64,000 nucleotides of DNA, taken from positions 1,054,001 through 1,118,000 of the forward strand of contig NZ_CP009244.1 of assembly GCF_001941425.1 (NCBI RefSeq), read 5' to 3'. Source of the stretch: Corynebacterium ammoniagenes DSM 20306 (GTDB lineage Bacteria; Actinomycetota; Actinomycetes; Mycobacteriales; Mycobacteriaceae). Shown here piece after piece: positions 37,217 to 47,339 of this stretch; the first letter of the stretch is position 1, and each line of letters begins with the position of its first letter. The notes under the pieces were generated by a model. The model was given only the letters and a program-made list of their open reading frames with translations. It ran no database searches and had not been told where the DNA came from. A program made the translations under genes and the position numbers.

Positions 37217-38788
37217 ATGACGGCGTCTGAGCCACGGGCAAGCACAGCACATCCCTCTCCACGCAAAAACACAACGGGTTGGGCAACCGGCATCAAGGAG
37301 TATTTAGACTCCCGCGCCGGCCTTGACTACCTGATGCTGCGGATTATCATCTTCCTGCTTATTGGCATTGGCGTCATCATGGTGTTTTCCTCCTCGATGG
37401 CGACCTCTTATGTGCAATCAACAGGCGTGTGGACCGAAGCCATTCGCCAGACCCTGATGGTTGGCGTTGGCCTATTTCTTTTCTGGATAGCGCTGCGCTT
37501 TCGGCCGTCTTTTGTGCGCAAGCTCGTGCCGTGGGTACTTTTGCTATCCATTATCCTGCTGGTTGCCGTACTTATCCCTGGCATTGGTACCGGCCGTGAA
37601 GAAGTAGGTTCACAATCCTGGATTATTCTGGGGCCGATGAGCCTGCAGCCTTCCGAGCTGGCGCGTGTGGCCATCGGGCTTTTCGGTGCCACCACCTTGG
37701 CCGATAAGGTCCACACGAGTTTCAATCTGCGTGATCCCTTCACCATGTATTCGCTGATTGCAGCCATGATGTTTGGCTTGATCATTGCCCAAGGCGATGT
37801 GGGCATGGCGATGTCTTTTGCCGTCGTCGTGATTTTCACGCTCTTTTTTGCTGGTGTGAATTGGAGCGTTATTGCCATCTTGGCGGTCATCGCTGTACTC
37901 GCTGCGCTGGGACTTTTCTTAGGCGGCGGTTTCCGCTCAAATCGTTTCCACACGTACTTTGACGCATTGCGCGGCGATTTCGCCGATACCCAGGGAACAG
38001 GCTTTCAGGCCTATCAAGGCTTCCTGTCACTAGCGGACGGCGGTCTTACCGGCGTGGGCATTGGCCAGTCCCGTGCAAAATGGTTCTATCTTCCCGAGGC
38101 GAAAAACGACTTCGTCTTCGCCATCTTGGGTGAAGAACTCGGACTACTCGGCGGGGCACTGGTTATCGTGCTCTTCGCGCTGCTGGGCTTTTTCGGAATC
38201 CGCACCGCGATGCGCGCACAAAACCAATTCCAGGCACTGATGGCAGCGACCTTGACCGCTGGTGTTGTCGCGCAGGCATTTTTCAATATCGGTTATGTCG
38301 TCGGCCTGCTGCCGGTGACCGGTATTCAGCTGCCGATGATTTCTGCGGGTGGTACTTCGGCGATTATTACCATTGCGTCGATGGGCTTGCTCGCGAATGT
38401 TGCGCGCCATGAGCCCATGCAGATCTCTGCGATGCAAAATTATGGTCGCCCACTCTTTGACCGCATCTTCAATATCCCCGAACCTGACCCCATCGATGGC
38501 GTTGCGCGACGCGGCCGTCACTCCGCGCCCAGCCGTCGGGCTGCGAGCCGCACCACCGCTCAAGTTACCGCTGAGCGCGCGAATGAAAACGGCATGGGGC
38601 GTGATCCCGAGGGCGAAGTACTGCACCGGGCACAAGGCGGCGATTATCGCCGAGCTGATGGTCGACGCGCAGGATATAATCGCGAGCAAACCCGTCGCGG
38701 CGAGACCCGTCGCGCACGCGATGCCGAGCGCGAAAAGCGCTTTGGTCAAGCAGTGACTGATAACCGGCGCCCACGTGAGAAAAGGTAG
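37217..38788 (+). CDS. ftsW: Septal peptidoglycan polymerase FtsW
   Basis: FtsW (523 residues) is a SEDS-family glycosyltransferase with ten membrane segments. The family motifs include SQSWIILGPMSLQPSELARV, in which the PSE element is conserved, KNDFVFAILGEELGLLG with the catalytic Asp region, and LPMISAGGTSAI near the end. A hydrophilic Arg-rich C-terminal tail of about 110 residues extends into the cytoplasm, as in other actinobacteria, where it contacts FtsZ or FtsI. It works with FtsI at the septum. Confidence 0.94.
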   Translation: MTASEPRASTAHPSPRKNTTGWATGIKEYLDSRAGLDYLMLRIIIFLLIGIGVIMVFSSSMATSYVQSTGVWTEAIRQTLMVGVGLFLFWIALRFRPSFVRKLVPWVLLLSIILLVAVLIPGIGTGREEVGSQSWIILGPMSLQPSELARVAIGLFGATTLADKVHTSFNLRDPFTMYSLIAAMMFGLIIAQGDVGMAMSFAVVVIFTLFFAGVNWSVIAILAVIAVLAALGLFLGGGFRSNRFHTYFDALRGDFADTQGTGFQAYQGFLSLADGGLTGVGIGQSRAKWFYLPEAKNDFVFAILGEELGLLGGALVIVLFALLGFFGIRTAMRAQNQFQALMAATLTAGVVAQAFFNIGYVVGLLPVTGIQLPMISAGGTSAIITIASMGLLANVARHEPMQISAMQNYGRPLFDRIFNIPEPDPIDGVARRGRHSAPSRRAASRTTAQVTAERANENGMGRDPEGEVLHRAQGGDYRRADGRRAGYNREQTRRGETRRARDAEREKRFGQAVTDNRRPREKR

Positions 38789-38797
38789 GCTAAACCC

Positions 38798-39892
38798 ATG
38801 AACAAGGCTAAATTATCGGTCGTCATTGCAGGTGGCGGCACCGCCGGCCACATTGAGCCTGCGTTGGCGGTAGGGGAAGCACTAAAAACCGAGCACGGTG
38901 CGCGCATTACGGCACTGGGCACGAAGAAGGGCCTAGAAGGGGAAATCATTCCTGCCCGCGGGGTGGATTTGCGCATGATCGATCCTGTCCCGATTCCGCG
39001 TAAGCCGAGCATGGATATGGCCAAGCTGCCATACCGGCTCAGCAAAGCCGTGTTGCAAACTCGCGCTGTGTTGAAAAACGTAAACGCGCAGGCAGTCTTC
39101 GGAACCGGCGGCTATGTGGCTGCTCCGGCTTATCTTGCGGCAAAGTCCATGGGCCTGCCTTTTTATGTCCTAGAAACCAATGCTTTGGCAGGTATGGCCA
39201 ATAAACTAGGCGTCAAGCTTGGGGGAGTAGGCCTTAACGCCACTCCTAATTCCGGTATGGCCGGGGAAGTAGTAGGCATCCCAGTTCGCTCTGAACTTGG
39301 CCAAGATCCTGATGGCGAAGCCGCAGCGCGCGGGCGCGAGCAGTGGGGACTAGATGACTCCAAGCCGGTGCTATTGGTCACCGGTGGTTCCCAAGGCGCG
39401 GCCTCTATTAACGCCGCGGTTGCAGAAGCGTTGCCAGGTCTGCTGGAACACGTGCAGGTTCTGCATGCCTACGGCCCACGCAATGAGGCACCGCAAGCTG
39501 AAGAAGGCTATGTTCCGGTACCTTATATTGATGATATGGCCGCGGCGATTGCCGTTGCCGATCTTACGGTCTGCCGTTCCGGGGCCATGACCGTGGCAGA
39601 AATTACCGCCGCCGGTTTGCCCGCCATTTACGTGCCTCTGCCACATGGCAATGGTGAACAAGCGCTGAATTCTCAACCGGTAGTTGACGCCGGCGGAGCA
39701 GTGATGATCCCTGATGCGGAGCTCGATGGGCAACGCTTGACGGAAGAAGTCATGCAGATCGCACGGGATCCGCACAAGCGCGAAGAGATGGTTGCTGCCG
39801 CGGAAAGCAGTGGCGCGGGTGATGTCTCGAAGATGCTGGCGGACCGTATCGCCGCTCATGTTAGAAAAGAACAAGAAAAGGACTCCAACTAG
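38798..39892 (+). CDS. murG: UDP-GlcNAc transferase MurG
   Basis: MurG (364 residues) adds GlcNAc to lipid I, giving lipid II, on the inner membrane face. It is a GT28 enzyme with the G loops GGGTAGHIEPALA (N-terminal) and VTGGSQGAASIN (middle), and the donor-binding PLPHGNGEQALN with RSGAMTVAEI. The murC start GTG follows directly after its stop. Confidence 0.95.
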   Translation: MNKAKLSVVIAGGGTAGHIEPALAVGEALKTEHGARITALGTKKGLEGEIIPARGVDLRMIDPVPIPRKPSMDMAKLPYRLSKAVLQTRAVLKNVNAQAVFGTGGYVAAPAYLAAKSMGLPFYVLETNALAGMANKLGVKLGGVGLNATPNSGMAGEVVGIPVRSELGQDPDGEAAARGREQWGLDDSKPVLLVTGGSQGAASINAAVAEALPGLLEHVQVLHAYGPRNEAPQAEEGYVPVPYIDDMAAAIAVADLTVCRSGAMTVAEITAAGLPAIYVPLPHGNGEQALNSQPVVDAGGAVMIPDAELDGQRLTEEVMQIARDPHKREEMVAAAESSGAGDVSKMLADRIAAHVRKEQEKDSN

Positions 39893-41326
39893 GTGATTAC
39901 CCCAATCGAACTCTCGCGCGTGCACATGATTGGCATCGGCGGTTCCGGCATGTCCGGTCTCGCGCGCATTCTTCTCTCACGCGGGATGGAAGTATCCGGC
40001 TCTGATGTCAAAGACTCCACTCCAGTAGAAGTTCTGCGCACCATGGGCGCGAAGGTATCCGTCACCCACAAGGCAGCAAACTTAGACTTGCTGGGGCAAA
40101 AGCCCACCGTCGTGGTCACTTCCTTTGCCGCTATTCCGCAAGATAATCCGGAGCTGGTGGCAGCACGGGAGGCAGATATTCCTGTCATTCGCCGCTCTGA
40201 CCTCTTAGCCGAGCTCATGCAAGACCGCACTCAGGTCCTGCTAGCTGGCACCCACGGCAAGACCTCGACGACGTCGATGGTGGTCTCTGCCTTGCAGGCT
40301 GCGGGCAAAGACCCGTCATTTGCTATTGGCGGGCAGCTCAACCGTGCCGGCACTAATGCCCATCACGGCAAGGATGACATCTTCGTGGCCGAAGCCGATG
40401 AGTCTGACGCCTCGCTGTTGCGCTATGACCCCGATATCGCGGTCATTACCAATATTGAGCCTGACCACCTGGACTACTTCGGATCTGCAGAGGCTTATTT
40501 CCAGGTCTTTGATGATTTCGCTGAGCGCATCAAGCCCAATGGCACGCTGATTGTCTGCGTCGAAGATGAGCACGCTGCAGAACTCGGCCGTCGCGCCGTA
40601 GAAAGCGGCGTGCAGGTTGTGGGTTACGGCTCTTCGAAAGCCCTGGCCCAACATCCTGATATCACACCAGGGGCGGAGATTCTCACTGAAGAAGTAGGAC
40701 GCGAAACCACGGCGGTGACCGTCAAGCTTCCATCCGGCGAAGTCAGCTATGACTTGCAGATTCCCGGACACCACATGGTGTTAAACTCGGCCGCTGCACT
40801 CATCGCTGGTGAACTTGCCGGGGCCAAGGCACAGGCTTTGGCTGAAGGCTTGAGCGATTTTACCGGTGTGCGCCGTCGCTTTGAATACCGCGGCACCGCC
40901 GGCGACAATATCCGCGTTTATGACGACTATGCGCACCACCCCACAGAGGTTGCTGCAGTACTCGGTGCGGCACGCGAAAAGGTGACTGCTGAAGGCCTGG
41001 GCGGGCGTGTTGTCGTGTGCTTCCAGCCGCACCTGTTCTCGCGCACGATTGAGTTTGCGAATGAATTTGCTAAAGCATTGTCGCTTGCCGATGCCGTGGT
41101 GCTGCTCGATATCTTTGGCGCGCGCGAACAACCGGTCGAGGGAGTGTCCTCACGGATCATCAGCGATAAGATCGCAGATGACGTCGATGTCACCTACGAA
41201 CCAGATTTCTCGGCTGCACGCCAGACAGTGGCGGAAATGACCAACAGTAATGACTTGGTGTTGACCATGGGCGCTGGCTCCGTGACGCTGCAAGCGGCCG
41301 AAATTTTGGAGGAGATCCAAGGCTAG
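39893..41326 (+). CDS. murC: UDP-N-acetylmuramate-L-alanine ligase MurC
   Basis: MurC (477 residues) adds the first amino acid to UDP-MurNAc. Motifs: [16 protein letters not shown] at the N-terminus, ATP loop [35 protein letters not shown] and [10 protein letters not shown]. It starts at GTG 39893 immediately after the murG stop and ends immediately before the ftsQ ATG, so the three are translationally coupled. Confidence 0.95.
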   Translation: MITPIELSRVHMIGIGGSGMSGLARILLSRGMEVSGSDVKDSTPVEVLRTMGAKVSVTHKAANLDLLGQKPTVVVTSFAAIPQDNPELVAAREADIPVIRRSDLLAELMQDRTQVLLAGTHGKTSTTSMVVSALQAAGKDPSFAIGGQLNRAGTNAHHGKDDIFVAEADESDASLLRYDPDIAVITNIEPDHLDYFGSAEAYFQVFDDFAERIKPNGTLIVCVEDEHAAELGRRAVESGVQVVGYGSSKALAQHPDITPGAEILTEEVGRETTAVTVKLPSGEVSYDLQIPGHHMVLNSAAALIAGELAGAKAQALAEGLSDFTGVRRRFEYRGTAGDNIRVYDDYAHHPTEVAAVLGAAREKVTAEGLGGRVVVCFQPHLFSRTIEFANEFAKALSLADAVVLLDIFGAREQPVEGVSSRIISDKIADDVDVTYEPDFSAARQTVAEMTNSNDLVLTMGAGSVTLQAAEILEEIQG

Positions 41327-41986
41327 ATGAAAATTTCTTCTCAGCTCATCGCCAAAATTGTGGGCATTATTGTCGCAATTGCTGTGGTCGTAGGTTTGGC
41401 CGTGTATTTCTTCCCGGTGTTTCGCGTCAATAACGTGGAAATCACCGGCAATGAGCATTTGACCAATGAACAGATCGAAGAAGCAGCGGGCGTGCCTGAT
41501 GGCGCGAACCTGCTGCGGATCAATGCACACGACGTTGCGCAAAAAGTGGTCGACCTACCGTGGGTATCTGCCGCCACAGTGGGGCGTAGCCTGCCTAATA
41601 CCTTGGTTGTTGAGCTTGATGAACGCAAAGTAGCGGCCTATGTGGATGCGGATGATGGCCCGCACTTGATTGATACCGACGGTCGTGAATTTATTATCGA
41701 TCAGCCACCGGCAGAAGCAGTGGAGATCACCGGTGAATGGGATCCTGAAACTTTGTCAGATCCAGTTGATGTGATTACGGCGATTCCCGAAGAATTACGC
41801 CGGACCATTGAGCGCGTCGACGTCGTCGAGCCTTATGTCATGCGCGTGTATATGGACGATGGACGAACCATCACGTGGGGTGCCAATGAAGACAATGAAG
41901 ATAAGGCGCGCGCACTAGCTACGGTTTTGCAGATGGAGGGCGATAATTGGAATATTTCTAACCCCTCACTTGTCAGCCGACCCTGA
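41327..41986 (+). CDS. ftsQ: Divisome protein FtsQ
   Basis: A 219-residue single-pass protein: a very short cytoplasmic tail, one membrane segment (about 8-30), a POTRA domain starting FRVNNVEITGNEHLTNEQI and a FtsQ beta domain. FtsQ recruits FtsL/FtsB and so the FtsWI synthase. The cytoplasmic tail is nearly absent (MKISSQ), shorter than in many actinobacteria. It directly follows murC. Confidence 0.9.
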   Translation: MKISSQLIAKIVGIIVAIAVVVGLAVYFFPVFRVNNVEITGNEHLTNEQIEEAAGVPDGANLLRINAHDVAQKVVDLPWVSAATVGRSLPNTLVVELDERKVAAYVDADDGPHLIDTDGREFIIDQPPAEAVEITGEWDPETLSDPVDVITAIPEELRRTIERVDVVEPYVMRVYMDDGRTITWGANEDNEDKARALATVLQMEGDNWNISNPSLVSRP

Positions 41987-42170
41987 CTTCACCGTATGCT
42001 GGGGGACGAGCAAAACCGCATGTCAGCAACTCTAAACCCAAGGTTGAGGGTAGCGACACGCGGCGAAATGAACCCGAAAATTACAGCGGTGTCGTCGATG
42101 ATGGAATCAACGCGTCGATTCCTCGTTGACGAACCAGACATTCCACGAACGAAAGGTGCTAGCGCCTCTA

Positions 42171-43415
42171 ATGACCACTCCAAGTAATAACCTCGCGGAC
42201 ATCAAGGTAGTCGGTGTCGGTGGTGGCGGAGTAAACGCCGTTAACCGCATGATTGAAGAGGGCCTCAAGGGCGTTCAGTTCATTGCCATCAACACTGACT
42301 CCCAGGCTCTGCTCTTTTCCGATGCTGACGTCAAGCTTGATATTGGGCGTGAGCTCACCCGCGGCCTGGGCGCAGGCGCAAACCCAGAGGTGGGGCGTAC
42401 CTCTGCTGAAGATCACAAGTCCGAAATTGAAGACGCACTCGCTGGCGCAGACCTTGTCTTCGTTACTGCCGGTGAGGGCGGCGGCACTGGTACAGGTGCT
42501 GCACCCGTTGTTGCTTCCATCGCGAAGAAGCAAGGTTCTTTGACCGTTGGTGTTGTTACCAAGCCATTCCGCTTTGAGGGCAACCGTCGTACCCGACAGG
42601 CGCAAGAGGGCATCGAAGCTCTGCGCGAGGTATGTGACACGTTGATTGTTATTCCAAACGATCGACTGCTGCAGCTCGGCGATGAAAACCTGTCCATGAT
42701 GGAAGCCTTCCGCGCAGCCGATGAAGTCCTCCACAATGGTGTTCAGGGTATTTCCGACCTGATTCTTATCCCTGGCATGATCAACGTCGACTTCGCCGAC
42801 GTTCGCTCGGTCATGTCTGATGCCGGTTCGGCATTGATGGGTGTTGGCTCGGCACGCGGTGATGACCGCGTGATGCAGTCTGCACAACAAGCTATTAACT
42901 CTCCGTTGCTGGAATCCAGCATGGAAGGCGCCAAGGGCGTTCTGCTATCCGTTGCCGGCGGTTCCGACCTCGGCCTGCAGGAAGTCAACCAGGCTGCCAT
43001 CATGGTCCAAGAAAAGGCTGATGAAGACGTCAACCTCATCTTCGGTACCATCATCGATGACAACTTGGGCGATGAAGTCCGCGTGACCATCATTGCTACC
43101 GGCTTCGATGCAGAAGCTAATCTGCAGGGCGCGAAGAACCAAAAGGCTGCGGAGAAGGAACCAGAAGAGCGCAAGCTCGAATCTCGTCCAGGCTCTTTGT
43201 TTGATAACCGCGACGTCCCAGAACCACAGGCTGAGCCAACCCGTGAAGAGCCACGGTATGAACCACGGCACTCACGTCCTTCGGGCTCTGGACTATTTAC
43301 CAGCCGCGAAGAAGAACGCGAGCGCGGTCGTGACTACGGCCGTGAACGCGAGCCAGACCGTGATCGTCGACGCGCAGGTGGCGACGATCTGGACGTGCCA
43401 GACTTCATGCGCTAA
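42171..43415 (+). CDS. ftsZ: Cell division GTPase FtsZ
   Basis: FtsZ (414 residues from ATG 42171) polymerises into the Z-ring. The tubulin signature GGGTGTG is at 103-109; [15 protein letters not shown] starts the GTPase domain and the synergy loop NVDFADV follows. After about residue 320 comes a charged linker (many Arg/Glu) and the C-terminal peptide [10 protein letters not shown], which binds SepF. The longer in-frame start at 42126 is rejected because the family begins at MTTPSNN. The 184-nt gap before it probably holds extra promoters. Confidence 0.97.
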   Translation: MTTPSNNLADIKVVGVGGGGVNAVNRMIEEGLKGVQFIAINTDSQALLFSDADVKLDIGRELTRGLGAGANPEVGRTSAEDHKSEIEDALAGADLVFVTAGEGGGTGTGAAPVVASIAKKQGSLTVGVVTKPFRFEGNRRTRQAQEGIEALREVCDTLIVIPNDRLLQLGDENLSMMEAFRAADEVLHNGVQGISDLILIPGMINVDFADVRSVMSDAGSALMGVGSARGDDRVMQSAQQAINSPLLESSMEGAKGVLLSVAGGSDLGLQEVNQAAIMVQEKADEDVNLIFGTIIDDNLGDEVRVTIIATGFDAEANLQGAKNQKAAEKEPEERKLESRPGSLFDNRDVPEPQAEPTREEPRYEPRHSRPSGSGLFTSREEERERGRDYGREREPDRDRRRAGGDDLDVPDFMR

Positions 43416-43424
43416 ATAACGCGC

Positions 43425-43430
43425 TAGTCT
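43425..43430 (+). promoter_or_regulatory. -10 hexamer before the laccase-domain gene, probable leaderless start
   Basis: TAGTCT is followed by 6 nt and ATG 43437. Confidence 0.4.
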
Positions 43431-43436
43431 GGATGC

Positions 43437-44165
43437 ATGCCAGTTAACGAGGAAACCTTCCGCCCCGTCCGCATGGTGTTTACAACCCGTGCCGGCGGGG
43501 CTTCGGCGTCGCCATACCAGTCCTTTAACCTCGGTGACCATGTCGGAGATGACCCCGACGCCGTTGCCGCCAACCGTCAACGATTAGCCAAGGTCACTGG
43601 GGTAGACAACATCATCTGGATGGAACAGCTCCACACCAATACCGTCACCGTCGTGGATAGCTCCACCTCCGTGCCCGTCGAAGCTACCGATGCTATCGTC
43701 ACCACCACGCCACGGCTGGGTCTCGGCGTACTTGTCGCAGATTGTGTGCCCGTGCTGCTTGCAGATACCAAGGCCCGAGTAGTGGCCGCAGCGCATGCGG
43801 GACGAATGGGAGCTCGCAACGGAATCGTGTCCAATACGATTGACGCTATGGTGGAACTAGGAGCAACGCCAGCCAATATCCAAGTTCTTTTGGGACCAGC
43901 TGCCTCAGGGCGAAACTACGAAGTCCCAGAGGATATGGCTAACGATGTTGAAGCACATTTGCCAGGCTCGAAGACCCGAACCACCAAAGGCACGTGGGGT
44001 GTTGATGTCCGCGCTGGTCTCATTCGGCAGCTGATGAGCAAGGGCGTGACTGCTATTGAAGCGGACCCGCGTTGCACCATTGAAGATACAGACTTCTTTT
44101 CATACCGCCGGGAAGGAAAAACCGGCCGTCAAGCGGGCCTCATTTGGCTCGAGGAGGAGAAATAA
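43437..44165 (+). CDS. Laccase-domain protein (YfiH/PgeF family)
   Basis: A 242-residue protein of the multicopper-oxidase-like YfiH family. Conserved metal ligands are in LVADCVPVLLAD, AAHAGRMGARNGI and ADPRCTIED. In other bacteria the family member PgeF corrects wrong UDP-MurNAc-L-Ser in wall synthesis, which would fit this neighbourhood; older annotations call it polyphenol oxidase. It directly precedes yggS, whose ATG follows the stop, and the two share the division cluster. Confidence 0.88.
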   Translation: MPVNEETFRPVRMVFTTRAGGASASPYQSFNLGDHVGDDPDAVAANRQRLAKVTGVDNIIWMEQLHTNTVTVVDSSTSVPVEATDAIVTTTPRLGLGVLVADCVPVLLADTKARVVAAAHAGRMGARNGIVSNTIDAMVELGATPANIQVLLGPAASGRNYEVPEDMANDVEAHLPGSKTRTTKGTWGVDVRAGLIRQLMSKGVTAIEADPRCTIEDTDFFSYRREGKTGRQAGLIWLEEEK

Positions 44166-44882
44166 ATGACCACTAGTTCTGCCGATACGCGCAGTGTCGA
44201 CAGCCGACGTGAAGAATTAGCAGCCGGCTTGAAAGAAACTCGCCAGCTCATTGAGAAGCTGTCGCATGAGGCTGGCCGCGATACCGTGCCGGAACTGCTG
44301 CCGGTGACGAAGTTTCATCCGGCCGAAGATATTGCTCTACTTGCCGAACTCGGCATTACCGATGTCGCAGAAAACCGCGAGCAAGAAGCACGTGCGAAAG
44401 CCGAAGAGCTTTCCGATGTTCACTTTCACATGATCGGGCAAGTACAAACCAAAAAGGCTAACCATGTTGCGCGGTGGGCACATTCAGTGCATTCGGTAGA
44501 TACGGAAAAGCTCGCCGTGGCTTTAAACCGCGGGGTAGAAAACGCAGGGCGCGATGTCCTCCCGGTTTTCATCCAAGTCTCCTTTGATGGAGATACCGCA
44601 CGCGGGGGAGTACCCCTTGACGGGGTAGCAGAACTAGCCCAAATCATTGAGGATTTGCCTAACCTAGATCTTCGTGGGCTGATGGTGGTTCCGCCGCTAG
44701 ACACTGATGCAAAAGAAGTATTTACCACCGTCCGCGAGCTTGCTAATAAGCTGGGTGAGCAGCTCGAACGCACCATGAAGTTGTCTGCTGGAATGAGCGC
44801 AGATTTAGCTGATGCAATTGCGTCAGGCACAGATATCGTGCGTGTCGGAACCGGAATTATGGGAGCCCGGCCACTAGGTTAA
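44166..44882 (+). CDS. yggS: Pyridoxal-5'-phosphate homeostasis protein YggS
   Basis: A 238-residue alanine-racemase-like TIM-barrel protein of the YggS/PLPBP family. The PLP lysine is in LLPVTKFHPAEDI; other family motifs are FHMIGQVQTKKAN and GMSADLADAI near the end. It buffers cellular PLP and has no clear catalytic role. It sits between the laccase-domain gene and sepF, the usual neighbourhood. GAGGAGGAG lies just upstream of the ATG. Confidence 0.92.
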   Translation: MTTSSADTRSVDSRREELAAGLKETRQLIEKLSHEAGRDTVPELLPVTKFHPAEDIALLAELGITDVAENREQEARAKAEELSDVHFHMIGQVQTKKANHVARWAHSVHSVDTEKLAVALNRGVENAGRDVLPVFIQVSFDGDTARGGVPLDGVAELAQIIEDLPNLDLRGLMVVPPLDTDAKEVFTTVRELANKLGEQLERTMKLSAGMSADLADAIASGTDIVRVGTGIMGARPLG

Positions 44883-44923
44883 AAGTCAACGATAAATACC
44901 CGGCATCTCAAAGGGAGTAATGA

Positions 44924-45370
44924 ATGTCTTTTTTGGTAAAGACCAAAGAATTTTTCGGTCTCGGTGAACCCGAGGCAGGCGTAGACGACGCGTACTACGC
45001 TGACGAACCACGCTACGAGACTCAAGGCTCGGCAGCGTACGCCCCGCGTCCATCTGCATATGCTCACACCATTGCAGAACCTGAGTACGAACCAACCATC
45101 GTTGCTGTCACTGTTGTTGCTTTCAACCAGGCGCAGAAGATTGGCGAACCATTTCGCGATGGCGACGCAGTGGTCTTTGAAGTAACTGACGCAGAGTTCG
45201 ATGTTGCTAAGCGCTTCATTGATTTTGCTGCTGGTCTTTGCTTCGGGTTGCGCGGCAAGATGCTCAATCTGACCCGCGACATGGATACCGATCGTCGTGT
45301 GTTCGCGATTTTGCCTGAGGGTGCAGTTATCCCAACGGTAGAACTCGAAGACGTCGCCGGCCTTCGCTAA
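44924..45370 (+). CDS. sepF: Cell division protein SepF
   Basis: SepF (148 residues) anchors FtsZ to the membrane in actinobacteria, which lack FtsA. An N-terminal amphipathic helix (MSFLVKTKEFFGLG) should bind the membrane, a Tyr/Glu/Ala-rich linker follows, and a C-terminal SepF fold (about 60-145) binds the FtsZ tail. AAAGGGAG precedes the ATG. A terminator hairpin follows at 45400. Confidence 0.93.
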   Translation: MSFLVKTKEFFGLGEPEAGVDDAYYADEPRYETQGSAAYAPRPSAYAHTIAEPEYEPTIVAVTVVAFNQAQKIGEPFRDGDAVVFEVTDAEFDVAKRFIDFAAGLCFGLRGKMLNLTRDMDTDRRVFAILPEGAVIPTVELEDVAGLR

Positions 45371-45399
45371 AACCAAATCTAGACCTTGATAGAGATGCC

Positions 45400-45434
45400 A
45401 ACCCCACCCCTATAGGTGGGGTTGTGTGGGTTTT
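45400..45434 (+). terminator. Terminator after sepF
   Basis: AACCCCACC (45400-45408) pairs perfectly with GGTGGGGTT (45415-45423) around a 6-nt loop; a T-run (TTTT) follows a few nt later. Confidence 0.75.
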
Positions 45435-45446
45435 AACTACTGCTGA

Positions 45447-45452
45447 TAGGGT
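45447..45452 (+). promoter_or_regulatory. -10 hexamer before yggT, probable leaderless start
   Basis: TAGGGT is followed by 6 nt and then GTG 45459. Confidence 0.4.
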
Positions 45453-45458
45453 TGACGC

Positions 45459-45752
45459 GTGACTGCATTCGGAATCATTCTGCTCGCATTGCTAAGGCTG
45501 TATACCTTAGTGCTGATTATCCGCATCATTATTGAGATGATCCAGTCTTTCTCGCGCCAATTTAATCCGCCGCGTTGGTTCATGGTTATCGCTGAACCGC
45601 TGTTCGTGATAACAGATCCACCGGTGAGGGCGTTAAGAAGGTTGGTACCACCTATGCAAATGGGTGGCGTCGCACTCGATATGTCTGTGTTGGTGCTATT
45701 TATCATTCTGCAGCTGTTGCAGTTCCTTGTGCAGATGATTTTCATCATGTAG
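45459..45752 (+). CDS. YggT family membrane protein
   Basis: A 97-residue protein with two membrane segments (about 1-25 and 70-95) and the YggT signature FNPPRWFMVIAEPLFVITDPPVRALRR between them (only the DPPVRALRR end is needed to recognise it). It commonly lies between sepF and divIVA in Gram-positive bacteria. Its role is not firmly known; osmotic or division-related functions were proposed. It starts at GTG 45459, which appears leaderless. Confidence 0.85.
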   Translation: MTAFGIILLALLRLYTLVLIIRIIIEMIQSFSRQFNPPRWFMVIAEPLFVITDPPVRALRRLVPPMQMGGVALDMSVLVLFIILQLLQFLVQMIFIM

Positions 45753-45969
45753 CCGCGAGTTTCTTGCATAAAAGCTGTAGAAACCCGTAGAAACGCAGAC
45801 GTTTTAACTAGAATTAAGTAACCTAGTAGTTTAGATTTAGAAAACGTACATTATTTGAACTTTTCGCTGATATGACAATGTCTTCATAGGCAAAGTCCAT
45901 TAAGGTGAAAGGGAAACGAAGTACTTCGGGTCACCGGAGTTCGACCGACTTGAAGGGGAAGAGAAGTCC

Positions 45970-47055
45970 ATGCCACTGTCACCCGCTGACGTACACAATG
46001 TCGCATTCAGCAAGCCGCCTATAGGCAAGCGTGGCTACAACGAAGACGAGGTGGATCAGTTCCTCGATCTCGTTGAGGATGCCCTAGCCCAGCTCCAAGA
46101 TGAGAACTACGAGCTTCAGAAGCAAATTGAAGATGGCTCTGGTTCGACCAAGGCTGCTGCCGCTGCACCTGCTGTAGACGAGGCTTCCGTACGCAAGTCC
46201 GTTGAGTCCGAACTTCGCGCAGAATACGAAAAGAAGTTGGCAGATGCCAAGTCCGAGGTCAACAAGGCCAAGGAAGAAGCATCCAAGGCTAAGGCTGAGG
46301 CTAATAAGGCCAAGACCGCGAAGCCTGCTGCTGCACCGGTTCCTGCAGATAACACCGCTGAGGTTAAGGCTGCTCAGGATGAGACCGCTAAGGTTCGCCA
46401 GGAACTCGAGGCTGCCAAGAAGGACCTCGAAGCTGCGAAGAAGGAAAACTCTGAGCTGAAGTCTTCCAAGGCTTCCTCTTCTGCTGCTCCAGCTGCCGCT
46501 GCCACCACCGGCGCTACCGCAGGTGCTGCTGCCGGCACCACCGGCGCAGCAACTCCAGAAACCCACATGCAGGCTGCTCGCATCTTGGGCCTTGCCCAAG
46601 ATATGGCAGACCGCTTGTCCAATGAGGCACGCGCGGAGTCTGACTCCATGCTGTCTGAGGCACGTGAGGCTGCGGAGAAGCAGTTGGCTGACGCCGAGTC
46701 CCGTTCGTCCACTCAGCTGTCTGAGGCGGATACCCGCTCCAAGAAGATGATTTCGGATGCCGAGGCTAAGGCTAAGCAGACCGAGTCTGAGGCTAACTCC
46801 CGTGCCGAGGCGCAAATCCGTCAGGCTGAGGATAAGGCTGCTGCACTTGAGGCAGAAGCTACCAAGAAGCACAACGAAGTTATGACCACGATCAAGACCC
46901 AGCAGACCGCGCTGGAAAACCGTATCGCGGAGCTTCGTACCTACGAGCGCGAATACCGCACTCGTTTGAAGACCTTGCTCCAGTCCCAGTTGGATGAGCT
47001 TGAGTCCCGTGGTTCTGCGGCACCAAACGGTGACGTTTCCAAGGACGCTAACTAA
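45970..47055 (+). CDS. wag31: Polar growth protein DivIVA/Wag31
   Basis: A 361-residue coiled-coil protein that marks cell poles and organises apical wall growth. The N-terminal DivIVA membrane-binding domain ([20 protein letters not shown]) is followed by a Lys/Ala/Glu coiled coil, an Ala/Thr/Gly-rich hinge ([18 protein letters not shown]) and a second coiled coil. The hinge and Ala content exceed those of mycobacterial Wag31 but are typical of corynebacteria. Start ATG 45970 follows GGGGAAGAGAAG. A 217-nt gap separates it from yggT and probably contains its promoter. Confidence 0.95.
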   Translation: MPLSPADVHNVAFSKPPIGKRGYNEDEVDQFLDLVEDALAQLQDENYELQKQIEDGSGSTKAAAAAPAVDEASVRKSVESELRAEYEKKLADAKSEVNKAKEEASKAKAEANKAKTAKPAAAPVPADNTAEVKAAQDETAKVRQELEAAKKDLEAAKKENSELKSSKASSSAAPAAAATTGATAGAAAGTTGAATPETHMQAARILGLAQDMADRLSNEARAESDSMLSEAREAAEKQLADAESRSSTQLSEADTRSKKMISDAEAKAKQTESEANSRAEAQIRQAEDKAAALEAEATKKHNEVMTTIKTQQTALENRIAELRTYEREYRTRLKTLLQSQLDELESRGSAAPNGDVSKDAN

Positions 47056-47070
47056 TAAAGCACAATGGAT

Positions 47071-47110
47071 GCCCCCGCGCTGCAGTAGGAATTCTGTAGC
47101 CCGGGGGTGT
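47071..47110 (+). terminator. Probable terminator after wag31
   Basis: GCCCCCG pairs with CGGGGGT across a loop containing an inner CTGCAG/CTGTAG pairing. A T-run (TGTTTG) follows weakly. Confidence 0.55.
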
Positions 47111-47131
47111 TTGCGTTGATAGGAGATTGAC

Positions 47132-47290
47132 GTGCTCATTGCAGCATTAGTTCTTGCTCTCGTAGCGTTTATTGCCTTTGTTAACTACATCTTGTCGGCT
47201 GCAACGTGGTCACTGGTTATTGTCTTTGTGGCTGCCGCGGCAGGGCTGGTGCTGTTCATTATCGATTGGTACCAAAAGTCCAAACGCTAG
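47132..47290 (+). CDS. 52-residue two-helix membrane protein
   Basis: This short gene starts at GTG 47132, 8 nt after AGGAGA, and stops with TAG at 47288-47290. The product is almost entirely hydrophobic: one helix at about 2-20 (LIAALVLALVAFIAFVNYI), a second at about 25-44 and a hydrophilic end DWYQKSKR. It lies between wag31 and ileS. The ribosome site and the conserved place of such small membrane ORFs in corynebacteria support it; function unknown. Confidence 0.65.
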   Translation: MLIAALVLALVAFIAFVNYILSAATWSLVIVFVAAAAGLVLFIIDWYQKSKR

Positions 47291-47292
47291 GA

Positions 47293-47318
47293 ACCTGGAT
47301 TGTTTCGGTATTCCAGGT
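47293..47318 (+). other. Hairpin between the small membrane gene and the T-box leader
   Basis: ACCTGGA pairs with TCCAGGT around a 12-nt loop. No T-run follows; it may be part of the T-box leader or end the small gene. Confidence 0.4.
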
Positions 47319-47339
47319 AGGCAGAATTTGACGATAGGT

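Noticed and set aside
42126..42170. 15-residue N-terminal extension of FtsZ
   Set aside because: FtsZ orthologues begin at the internal ATG (MTTPSNN).
46084..47139. Minus-strand ORF of 351 codons covering wag31
   Set aside because: It is an artefact of the repetitive Lys/Ala/Glu coding of wag31; the product is Leu/Gly/Ser low-complexity.
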